DNA from: Thermoplasmata archaeon
GTDB taxonomy: Archaea; Thermoplasmatota; Thermoplasmata; Lutacidiplasmatales; UBA184
Reading direction: 5' to 3'
Assembly (NCBI GenBank): GCA_021798415.1
Contig: JAJZGO010000086.1
Span: 1-6,402, forward strand
DNA length: 6,402 nucleotides
The position numbers and the translations under genes are program-made. Under the pieces are notes generated by a model, which was given only the letters and a program-made list of their open reading frames with translations, had not been told where the DNA came from and made no database searches. Numbering within the stretch: the stretch's first letter is position 1; the number at the start of each line of letters is the position of its first letter. Of this stretch, positions 1-4,996 are shown in pieces.

Positions 1-231
1 TCGCCGTGCCGTTTCGACCTGGAGCGGGTCGAGGTCGGTCGCCACGTACTGGGCGGGTCGGAATCCTTCGACGATACGTACGGCCAGATCCCCGTGGCCG
101 CAACCGATCTCGAGGCATCGAGCCGCATGCGGCACCGGCACTTCCCGGCGGATCCAATCGTACGCTCGCGCCGCCCGCCTCGCGGCCGACCGATTCACGA
201 AGAATCGAGCAACGCGGTTCATCTCGGCCAT
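1..231 (-). CDS. Class I SAM-dependent methyltransferase, N-terminal 77 residues (runs off left edge)
   Basis: Reading the minus strand from ATG at 231 gives 77 open codons to the window edge. Residues 40-50 read LEIGCGHGDLA, which is motif I (the glycine-rich SAM-binding loop) of Rossmann-fold methyltransferases. Residues 65-76 (ATDLDPLQVETA) carry the acidic residue at the end of strand beta-2 that binds the ribose of SAM, followed by the usual helix. The first 39 residues are an Arg/Ala-rich helical lead-in typical of small ubiquinone/menaquinone-type or generic methyltransferases. The substrate cannot be told because the C-terminal substrate region lies outside the window. ATG at 231 is chosen; a second in-frame ATG lies at 222, and the frame is closed upstream by a stop at 294-292. 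I see no Shine-Dalgarno site before either ATG. The family is well supported; the exact role is unknown. Confidence 0.85.
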   Translation of the reverse strand, partial: MAEMNRVARFFVNRSAARRAARAYDWIRREVPVPHAARCLEIGCGHGDLAVRIVEGFRPAQYVATDLDPLQVETARR

Positions 232-478
232 GGTGGGGCTCAGAACGAGCGACGTTCCCCCTTCAGCCCATCGCCACGACAAACGGGGACATCACCCCTT
301 TTGCTCGAGATCTGAAACCCCGACGGGCGGGACGCCGTTGGGGATCGCGTCGTCCGTCGTGGTCTCTCGAGGGCGTGCCCGGGTAGAGTCCCGGCGACCT
401 CCTCGACGATCGTCGGGGGGTCCGGGCCACCACCGATCACGATAAGCAGAACGGCGTTCCTCCGGTCGGAGCGAGACG
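232..478. other. Divergent intergenic region with a 12-bp palindrome
   Basis: This 247-base spacer lies between the minus-strand methyltransferase and the plus-strand small ORF, so it should carry both promoters. A perfect 12-bp palindrome, CGACGATCGTCG, lies at 404-415. A weak TATA-like patch (GATAAG) lies at 441-446. No convincing TATA box was found for the methyltransferase; the only A-rich run on that strand is at about 299-305, roughly 70 bases upstream. No convincing gene was seen inside. A 12-bp palindrome is expected about once or twice by chance in a window of this size, so its role as an operator is only a possibility. Confidence 0.4.
441..446 (+). promoter_or_regulatory. Weak TATA-like element upstream of the small ORF
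   Basis: GATAAG is the most AT-rich patch in the GC-rich leader of the small ORF at 479. A transcript starting about 25 bases downstream would begin near 469, giving a leader of about 10 bases for the ATG at 479. The match to the archaeal TATA consensus is poor, so this is tentative. Confidence 0.25.
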
Positions 479-784
479 ATGAAGAAGATCAAGCCGAGCT
501 ATCCCCGGAGGCGTGAGATGCTGAAGGCGTCGTTTGAACCACTGTCGGATGACGATTTTCGACAGTTCGTGGCCACCGGGGTGGCGGTACCCGGCCGGCA
601 AGGTGGCTCCTTGTTCGTATCGAAATGGAGAGACGGTCCCGGTATGGACGCGGACGCGTTCTTGGAGATCCTGCGAGCCCAGGGGTCCACGATGGTGGTA
701 CGGAAGTTCGAGTCGGATGTCAACATTCGCGTGCAACGACGTCCGGATTCTGTCGGAAAGAGGAAGCGGCTATCGGGCGTTTGA
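479..784 (+). CDS. Small uncharacterised protein (101 or 88 aa)
   Basis: I do not recognise this protein family. The reading frame is open for 101 codons. The residue pattern looks protein-like: an alternating acidic/hydrophobic stretch (residues 19-31, FEPLSDDDFRQFV), a central glycine-containing turn, then a helix-like MDADAFLEILRAQG segment and a basic C-terminal tail (RRPDSVGKRKRL). There is no signal peptide or membrane segment. Two starts compete. ATG 479 has GGAG at 468-471. ATG 518 has a stronger GGAGG at 507-511 with a spacing of 6 bases and would give 88 residues. Third codon positions are less GC-rich than in the neighbouring large genes. It is flanked by non-coding spacers and divergent from the methyltransferase, so its context gives no role. 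It could be a chance ORF in GC-rich DNA, but the Shine-Dalgarno sites favour a real gene. Confidence 0.5.
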   Translation: MKKIKPSYPRRREMLKASFEPLSDDDFRQFVATGVAVPGRQGGSLFVSKWRDGPGMDADAFLEILRAQGSTMVVRKFESDVNIRVQRRPDSVGKRKRLSGV

Positions 785-913
785 CCGAGCTGGTTCGGTG
801 CCGGTGGGTGCCACGATGAGGCAACCCCAGCGCGGCCGGTACCTCAGAGGGGCGAGACGGTCCCGGGTGGAGGGGGCACCGGGCGTGACGCGCGGGTGGC
901 CCGTTCGAGGGGC

Positions 914-921
914 AACATAAT
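914..921 (+). promoter_or_regulatory. Possible TATA box for the metal-dependent hydrolase gene
   Basis: AACATAAT is an isolated AT-rich patch in a GC-rich spacer. A start of transcription about 25 bases downstream (near 945) would leave a short leader that still contains the Shine-Dalgarno sequence of the gene at 962. This is an inference from spacing and composition. Confidence 0.35.
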
Positions 922-950
922 CTGCGCCCTCCGGTGGGCTCGAGAGCCCT

Positions 951-957
951 GAGGTGA
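951..957 (+). promoter_or_regulatory. Shine-Dalgarno site that fixes the TTG start at 962
   Basis: GAGGTGA is a near-perfect match to the archaeal anti-Shine-Dalgarno sequence. It ends 4 bases before TTG 962. There is no ATG or GTG nearby, and the conserved N-terminal motif of the protein begins immediately after this codon, so the TTG start is well supported. Confidence 0.75.
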
Positions 958-961
958 CGCA

Positions 962-1948
962 TTGGACCTTTTCACTCACGTGATCTTCGCCTACCTACTC
1001 TCGTTCGTCCTCTGGGGGCCCGCCGCTCCCCAGTACATCGCGGCGGGAGCTCTCGCGGGTGGGCTCCCGGACGCGGACGTGCTGCTCTTCCCGCTCACGC
1101 GGTGGTTCCCGTCGCTCCACCACCGGGGTGCGGTGCACACGGTCTTGGGCGTGACGATCATCGCGGCAGCCGGTAGCGTCCTGGTTCCGTACCTTCCCTA
1201 CTTCCCACCCGCCTCGACATGGGTCTACTTTGTCGCCATGGAGATCGGGGGGCTCTCCCACCTCGCTCTGGACGGTTTCACGAACTACGCGGTCCGACCC
1301 CTCCTCCCTTTTTCCGGGCGTTCGGTACGACTGAACGCCGACGTCGCGGTCAGTCTCGTCACCATGTCTCTCACCGGTCTAACCCTGGCGGTGCTCATCC
1401 TTGAACGCGGGACCGTGCCCTTCGGCGTATGGCAGGAGACGGCGTGGATCCTGGTCGGGGTCTACGGAGGGTACCTCCTCCTGCGCGGCGTCGCCCGCTG
1501 GAGGGCCGGCATCCTGCGTCGTCGATTCGGGTACACCGAACTCCTCCCGAGCACGAGCCCGTGGAGGTGGCTGCTTCTGGAGGAGACGGACGCACCCGAC
1601 CGGTACCACATTCGCTTCCGGCGGCTCTCCCTGGGGTCGGGGATGACGGGACCCGACCGGAGCCTGGACATCGCCAAGCTCCCTCCCTCGCACGGTCCGG
1701 TGGCCTCCCCCCAAGAGGCCCTCGAGCGGACCTATCTCGCCGCGATGGCCAAGAGCGAGTGGCTCGCCGAGAGTTACCACTTTGGCGAGGCCGCCGAGAA
1801 GGGCAACGTCTACGAGGTTTGGTGGTACATGATCTCCCAGGCGGCCGGTCGCCGGGCGTACGGCGTCCGTGGTGAGATCGATCGCGTCACCGGAGCGATC
1901 CAGCTCCGCTCGGGCTTCCTACGACTCCCGTCGCTCGCCCCGATGTGA
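962..1948 (+). CDS. Membrane-bound metal-dependent hydrolase, YdjM/YfhP type (PF04307 family)
   Basis: The product is 328 residues and belongs to the LexA-binding, inner-membrane-bound metal-dependent hydrolase family (YdjM/YfhP). Three conserved signatures are visible. These are H6 in DLFTHVIF; the pair GLPDADVLL (34-42) and HHRGAVHT (53-60), which hold Asp and His residues expected to bind metal; and LSHLALDGFT (98-107) with H100 and D104. Hydrophobic segments at about 8-34, 61-80, 87-104, 128-145 and 158-175 suggest a polytopic N-terminal half. The C-terminal half (about 180-328) is soluble and charged with several Trp residues. The total length resembles that of Bacillus YfhP as I remember it, rather than short single-domain YdjM. 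The physiological substrate of the family is not known. The start is TTG, fixed by a strong Shine-Dalgarno site. Neighbours on both sides are separated by spacers, so it is probably monocistronic. Confidence 0.88.
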   Translation: MDLFTHVIFAYLLSFVLWGPAAPQYIAAGALAGGLPDADVLLFPLTRWFPSLHHRGAVHTVLGVTIIAAAGSVLVPYLPYFPPASTWVYFVAMEIGGLSHLALDGFTNYAVRPLLPFSGRSVRLNADVAVSLVTMSLTGLTLAVLILERGTVPFGVWQETAWILVGVYGGYLLLRGVARWRAGILRRRFGYTELLPSTSPWRWLLLEETDAPDRYHIRFRRLSLGSGMTGPDRSLDIAKLPPSHGPVASPQEALERTYLAAMAKSEWLAESYHFGEAAEKGNVYEVWWYMISQAAGRRAYGVRGEIDRVTGAIQLRSGFLRLPSLAPM

Positions 1949-2253
1949 CCCGAACTTGGGCTCACTCGGGAGTCGGTTCCGGACGGGGCCGCCCGCAACG
2001 GCCCTAGAGCGAACGTGCTCCGGAGGGGGATCCTGCGTACCGAGCCCGGTACAGTGCCCGGGCCGATTCCGACGAGGTCTCGGTGTCCGTGAGCGACCGG
2101 GCGGCCCGGGCGAGGGAGCGGGACCGGGCGACGTGCTCCTCCATTTTCGGGAGACCGTCGCACCGATCGAAGGGAGGGCAGTTACCTCCCCCACGACCGC
2201 CCTTCCCACCGGTCGCGACCAGCGGGGTCCTCCGTTCGCCCGCGTAGGTCGCC
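1949..2253. other. 305-base gene-free convergent spacer
   Basis: This spacer lies between two convergent genes, the hydrolase (plus) and the VOC protein (minus). Open frames exist on both strands, but their translations are Arg/Pro/Gly-rich with no recognisable motif, as expected for chance frames in GC-rich DNA. Two local structures stand out: a hairpin at 2172-2190 and a 10-bp palindrome, GGTCGCGACC, at 2211-2220. No tRNA, SRP RNA or RNase P signature was seen. Confidence 0.5.
2172..2190. terminator. Hairpin, possible transcription end for the minus-strand VOC gene
   Basis: GGGAGG (2172-2177) pairs with CCTCCC (2185-2190) across a 7-base loop. It lies about 65 bases beyond the stop of the minus-strand VOC gene and inside a convergent spacer, where a terminator is expected. 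It lacks the T-rich tract that archaeal termination usually uses, so it could equally be incidental structure. Confidence 0.2.
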
Positions 2254-2643
2254 CTAGTCGGTGCGGTTGGAGATCACGAACTCGTTCCCGTCCGGGTCGG
2301 CAATGACCGCTCGGACGAACTCTCCGAACGGGGAGTCAACGGGCTTGGCTTCGACCGTCACGGTTCCGCCACGACGCCGGATCTCCTCGCAAGCCGCACC
2401 GGGATCCGGGTGCCGGAAGACGATGCCCGAAACCGTGCCGGGATCCCGTCCGCCCTCCCCGGGCGCCTGGATGTGCATCGTGAGAAGGGTCGAGGTCCCG
2501 GGAAGCGCGAATACGACGCGGCTCGACTTCGCATCGAAGTTGAGCTCCCTAAAGCCGAGCACTTCCTCGTAGAACTTCCGGGACCGCTGAAGGTCCAGAA
2601 CGTGGATCGTCACCGCATGAAGTCCGGTGATCACCTCGCTCAT
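2254..2643 (-). CDS. VOC-superfamily (glyoxalase/bleomycin-resistance fold) protein
   Basis: The product is 129 residues, the usual size of a single VOC domain built from two beta-alpha-beta-beta-beta units. Unit one starts LHAVTIHVLDLQRSRKFYEE (8-27) followed by VLGF. Unit two runs from about 71 to the end and includes ACEEIRRRGG (84-93) and the signature DPDGNEFVI (116-124). VOC proteins include metal-dependent isomerases, dioxygenases and drug-binding proteins; the substrate here cannot be predicted. The usual metal ligands look absent by hand alignment to glyoxalase I: Ala10, Met56/His57, Gly73 and Val123 fall near the ligand positions, so it may bind a ligand without metal or use different residues. 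The ATG at 2643 has no clear Shine-Dalgarno site but a TATA-like element lies about 26 bases upstream, which suggests a leaderless mRNA. It is transcribed alone. Confidence 0.88.
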   Translation of the reverse strand: MSEVITGLHAVTIHVLDLQRSRKFYEEVLGFRELNFDAKSSRVVFALPGTSTLLTMHIQAPGEGGRDPGTVSGIVFRHPDPGAACEEIRRRGGTVTVEAKPVDSPFGEFVRAVIADPDGNEFVISNRTD

Positions 2644-2666
2644 GGACCCACATCGGCGAAGGCCCT

Positions 2667-2672
2667 GTTAAC
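2667..2672 (-). promoter_or_regulatory. TATA-like element for the VOC gene, leaderless spacing
   Basis: GTTAAC is centred about 26 bases upstream of the A of the VOC start codon (2643) on the minus strand. This is the spacing expected when transcription begins at the start codon itself. The absence of a Shine-Dalgarno site ahead of that ATG fits this reading. Confidence 0.45.
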
Positions 2673-2930
2673 GCCTCCGCCCGCGGACACGCGGTCCACG
2701 GGCCGCCCCGCCCTCGGTCCGCCACCCGAGCATCGCCGCGACCGTCCTGCGCCGTCAACGTGAGGTGGCGATCGCCGGGAAACCGTAGGTCCTCCTCCCG
2801 AGATGCCCTGGCTCCGAAACCCGGAGAGCGTGTGGCTCCGGCCCCGAACGACCGAAGTTGGGCCCTTCTCGGCGAACGGGCTTGCGGCCCGGTGTCTCGA
2901 GAGCCTCAACATCTCCTCATGGTCCTACAT

Positions 2931-2937
2931 TGTTTAC
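2931..2937 (+). promoter_or_regulatory. TATA-like element for the six-helix membrane protein
   Basis: TGTTTAC lies in the only AT-rich patch before the gene. Transcription about 25 bases downstream would start near 2960. That places it at the alternative GTG start (2961, leaderless) or gives a leader of about 54 bases for the ATG at 3015. Confidence 0.4.
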
Positions 2938-3014
2938 CGTGATTCCAGGACCAGCCGTCAGTGCCCCACGAGCTACCCACGAATTCTTCAAGGAGAAGAG
3001 GCCTGTTCCGATCG

Positions 3015-3743
3015 ATGAACGGGACTCCCCGGCGGATTCACTGGGCGGTCGGGCTCGCGGCGTGGGTGGGTGGCGCGGCGGGGTCGATCGTCGCCCCGTC
3101 GATGGATTCTCTGGGTCTTTCGACCGAGGGCAGTTCTCCCCTTCTCGGTGGCTCGGCCGCCATCTACGTCGCCTTTGTTCTCGGCGGAGTGGCGGGGGCC
3201 GCCGGAGGCGCACTGGTCGCGTACGGAGCCGGGAGAGGAGGCCACGAGCGACGCGCTGCCGTCGCCGGTGCCGGAGCGGGCATCCTGGTGGCCGCGCTGG
3301 CGGGTTACGTTTCCGAGAACGTGGCCCAGTGGTGGGCCACGGCGTTCTTCCAGGCCCCCCTATCCGCGGGACTGTACGGGGGAATCCTGGCCGGTCTCGT
3401 GGCGGGGGTTGCGTCGGCGACGATCCTCCGAGCGATGCGTTCCGAGGGTCCCGTTCGAGGACACGAACGCCGGTTCGCCACGCTCGTCGGGAGCCTGATG
3501 GGCCTATGGTCCGGGTTCGGTGGAGCGATCCTCGGCGTCTATCTCGCTATGGCGGAGTGCCCGGTGTTCGCGGCCGGAGGGACGACGTACGGGGGGCCGG
3601 CCGTTCTGGCGGGCTGCGGGTTCGAGCAGGGCGCCGTGGCCTTCGGCGCTTGGGCGGGAGGAGCGGCCGGCGCGGTCTCCGCGCTCCTTGCGGCTACGAT
3701 CCTTCCTCTCCTCTCTCGGTCGGTCGGTCCCGGCAACGGCTGA
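3015..3743 (+). CDS. Gly/Ala-rich six-helix membrane protein with internal duplication, function unknown
   Basis: I do not recognise the family. The 242-residue product is very rich in Gly and Ala and shows about six hydrophobic segments, at roughly 10-28, 47-70, 82-99, 116-140, 155-178 and 200-226. A cytoplasmic-looking basic motif GHERR occurs twice, at residues 76-80 and 149-153 (bases 3240-3254 and 3459-3473). Each copy sits between a pair of helices: the helix before copy one begins IYVAFVLGGVAG and the one before copy two begins LYGGILAGLVAG. This points to an ancient duplication of a two-helix unit. ATG 3015 is chosen because the basic residues and first helix follow at once; GAGG at 2998-3001 is 13 bases upstream, rather far. 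GTG 2961 is in frame and could be a leaderless start adding 18 hydrophilic residues. Small-residue helix packing suggests a channel, transporter or scaffold, but that is inference. Confidence 0.72.
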   Translation: MNGTPRRIHWAVGLAAWVGGAAGSIVAPSMDSLGLSTEGSSPLLGGSAAIYVAFVLGGVAGAAGGALVAYGAGRGGHERRAAVAGAGAGILVAALAGYVSENVAQWWATAFFQAPLSAGLYGGILAGLVAGVASATILRAMRSEGPVRGHERRFATLVGSLMGLWSGFGGAILGVYLAMAECPVFAAGGTTYGGPAVLAGCGFEQGAVAFGAWAGGAAGAVSALLAATILPLLSRSVGPGNG

Positions 3744-3980
3744 GACGGGAAGAGCCTCTCGTCGCGGGGACGCGCCCTCCTTGTCGGCGTCCACGACCGC
3801 CCCGGGGCCGGGCAAAGATCCCGAGACGGCGAGGCCGGTCGGTCGGGTTCGGTCCGGGCCATATCGTGGCTCCTTCGCGGGTCCGTCGCACCACGGACGG
3901 GACCGCAGGGGGCGCAGCGGGCCCAGAAGCTCGGGCCGTACGAGTTTTAGCGGGCGAGGGGGTGCGGAACTCCGGAGAAC
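3744..3980. other. Intergenic leader upstream of the SRPBCC-wHTH-NTase cluster
   Basis: This 237-base spacer is GC-rich and shows two small inverted repeats. GTCCGT (3881-3886) pairs with ACGGAC (3893-3898) across a 6-base loop, and GGCCC (3920-3924) pairs with GGGCC (3933-3937) across an 8-base loop. Both lie just upstream of the TATA-like element, where an autoregulatory DNA-binding protein, such as the winged-helix protein of this cluster, might bind. Binding is speculation. No gene is seen here. Confidence 0.4.
3944..3950 (+). promoter_or_regulatory. TATA-like element for the SRPBCC-wHTH-NTase cluster
   Basis: GTTTTAG is the clearest T-rich patch in the spacer. A transcript starting about 25 bases later would begin near 3973, just at GGAG (3974-3977) and shortly before GTG 3981 and ATG 3990. 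No other AT-rich patch is obvious before the second or third gene, so the three genes may share this promoter. Confidence 0.4.
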
Positions 3981-3989
3981 GTGGGCGAG

Positions 3990-4484
3990 ATGACGATCGA
4001 ATCTCTGCAGTATCGGTTCCGGCAGCCGCTCGGCGTCCCGGCGCGGGCCGCGTTCGACTGGTGCACCGATTTCCGGGCCGAGGACGCGGCCCTCTTCGGC
4101 GATCGGCGCCGCCGGACGCTCCGGCGGGTCGCTCCGGACGCGCTCGTGATGACCGACACGACCTATCCGGACGGCCGGCCGGTCCGCATTCGCCGCCTCG
4201 TTCGGCTCCAACCGGAGACGTTGTCCTGGACGAACACGCACCTCGACGGCCCGTACCGCCACTCGCAGTTCTGGTACCGGATCGTGCCGGAGGGACCCCA
4301 CCGCTGCCATCTCGACTTCAGCGGCCTGATGCTGACGTCCCGGGCCCGTCGTCTCTCCGAAGGCGAGCGTGCGAAGCTCGCCCGGTCGCATCGCCGCGCC
4401 GATGCGTCGGTATGGCGCCGGCGGCTCGGGCCCGCGCTCGAGGCCGAGCTCCGGGTCGGCCGCGAGCCCCGACGGCGCCGCTGA
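3990..4484 (+). CDS. SRPBCC/START-like ligand-binding domain protein
   Basis: The 164-residue product looks like the SRPBCC (START/Bet v 1/polyketide-cyclase-like) superfamily of small proteins with a deep hydrophobic cavity. The order fits: an opening strand with QYRFRQPLGVPA, a helix AAFDWCTDF, then strands including LVRLQPETLSWTNTHLDGP, FWYRIVPEG and CHLDFSGLML, and a long basic C-terminal helix ending in REPRRRR. It resembles stand-alone archaeal members I have seen with a 'THL-GP-R-SQF-Y-IVP' core, but this is from memory. The ligand is unknown. ATG 3990 is chosen; GTG 3981 is in frame three codons earlier. GGAG at 3974-3977 is 3 bases from the GTG and 12 from the ATG, so it does not decide. 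Codons are extremely GC-rich at the third position. The stop overlaps the putative CTG start of the next gene, suggesting co-translation. Confidence 0.75.
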   Translation: MTIESLQYRFRQPLGVPARAAFDWCTDFRAEDAALFGDRRRRTLRRVAPDALVMTDTTYPDGRPVRIRRLVRLQPETLSWTNTHLDGPYRHSQFWYRIVPEGPHRCHLDFSGLMLTSRARRLSEGERAKLARSHRRADASVWRRRLGPALEAELRVGREPRRRR

Positions 4485-4996
4485 GCGGAAGAAAGCCCTC
4501 GGACCCCGTCCTCGAGTCGCTCTTCGGGAGCCGCGCGAGACTGCTCACGATGGCGGTCCTCGCGAACGCCGACGAACCGCTGACGGGCTACCGAGTATCG
4601 AAGATTGCCGGTGTTCCCGCCCAGAAGGTCTATCCCGAGCTCAAGAAGGGCGTCAAGACCGGGGCCGTCCAGGAGGCCAAGGGGGGATTCGTTCTTTCCG
4701 ACCCCGACATTCGGGAGCTTCTCCAGAGGAGGGTCCGAATCCGGTGGGACGAGGAGTGGGACCGGGCACGAGAAGGATGGGACGAAGCGACGTCGGCCGT
4801 CCTCGCGGCGGGCCTCTCGGCGATCAATGAGAAGCTCCGGGCGAACCGCTACTATCTCCGCCCGAAAGGATGGAAGCCGAGTCCCGAGACGATGAAGGTG
4901 GTCGCGGAGATGAAGCGATCTCCCGCAAAGGACGCGGCCATTCGACGCGCGGGAGGTTGGACTTCGCCTCGAAAGGACTGGGCGCGTGGACGCTGA
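4481..4996 (+). CDS. Winged-helix DNA-binding protein, putative antitoxin/regulator of the adjacent nucleotidyltransferase
   Basis: The product shows a winged-helix domain in its first 75 residues: helix 1 PVLESLFGSRARLLTMAVLA, helix 2 TGYRVSKIAG, recognition helix PAQKVYPELKKGVKTG and a beta wing GAVQEAKGGFVLSD. The 'LFGS-AR' opening is common in archaeal winged-helix proteins that accompany nucleotidyltransferases. After an acidic/Trp-rich linker, the C-terminal part is basic (KGWKPS, WTSPRKDWARGR). It overlaps the nucleotidyltransferase gene by 11 bases, the arrangement expected of an antitoxin or autoregulator and its partner. The start is uncertain. The first ATG is at 4550 and would cut helix 1 in half. 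An ATG at 4412 would add a long Arg/Pro tail overlapping the previous gene by 73 bases. CTG 4481 overlaps the preceding TGA (CTGA) and keeps the domain whole (171 residues), so I use it provisionally. The function as an antitoxin is inferred from context. Confidence 0.72.
   Translation: MSGRKPSDPVLESLFGSRARLLTMAVLANADEPLTGYRVSKIAGVPAQKVYPELKKGVKTGAVQEAKGGFVLSDPDIRELLQRRVRIRWDEEWDRAREGWDEATSAVLAAGLSAINEKLRANRYYLRPKGWKPSPETMKVVAEMKRSPAKDAAIRRAGGWTSPRKDWARGR
4973..4977 (+). promoter_or_regulatory. Shine-Dalgarno-like site for the nucleotidyltransferase GTG start
   Basis: AAGGA lies 8 bases before GTG 4986, inside the end of the winged-helix gene. It supports the GTG start and tight co-expression of the two overlapping genes. 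Confidence 0.5.

Larger units (their letters stand above)
2644..3014. other. Divergent spacer between the VOC and membrane-protein genes
   Basis: This 371-base spacer separates two divergently transcribed genes. It contains a TATA-like element for the minus-strand VOC gene (2667-2672) and one for the plus-strand membrane protein (2931-2937). Between them the sequence is GC-rich. Frames on both strands translate to Arg/Pro/Ser-rich strings without motifs, so I call no gene. If the membrane protein really starts at GTG 2961, its first 18 codons fall in this interval. Confidence 0.5.

Noticed and set aside
404..415. 12-bp palindrome as a firm operator
   Set aside because: Palindromes of this length are expected by chance in a window this size, and no second copy was seen. 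It is mentioned only within the spacer entry.
437..736. A 99-codon minus-strand frame opposite the small ORF
   Set aside because: It has no ribosome-binding site or motif, and the plus-strand frame has better start signals and composition.
895..935. tRNA-like GTTCGAGG stretch
   Set aside because: No flanking T-stem pairing, anticodon arm or acceptor stem can be drawn.
3714..3732. CGGT/TCGG short tandem repeat at the end of the membrane protein gene
   Set aside because: It has only about three units, lies mostly within coding sequence, and is typical of GC-rich codon runs.
3504..4391. A 295-codon open frame on the minus strand
   Set aside because: It is antisense to the membrane protein and SRPBCC genes, and its translation is low-complexity Arg/Pro/Glu with no domain.
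2858..4996. A 712-codon open frame on the plus strand
   Set aside because: Only its C-terminal part (after about 4481) is a real gene. The first 500 or so codons translate to Arg/Gly/Pro-rich sequence and overlap the membrane protein and SRPBCC genes in other frames.
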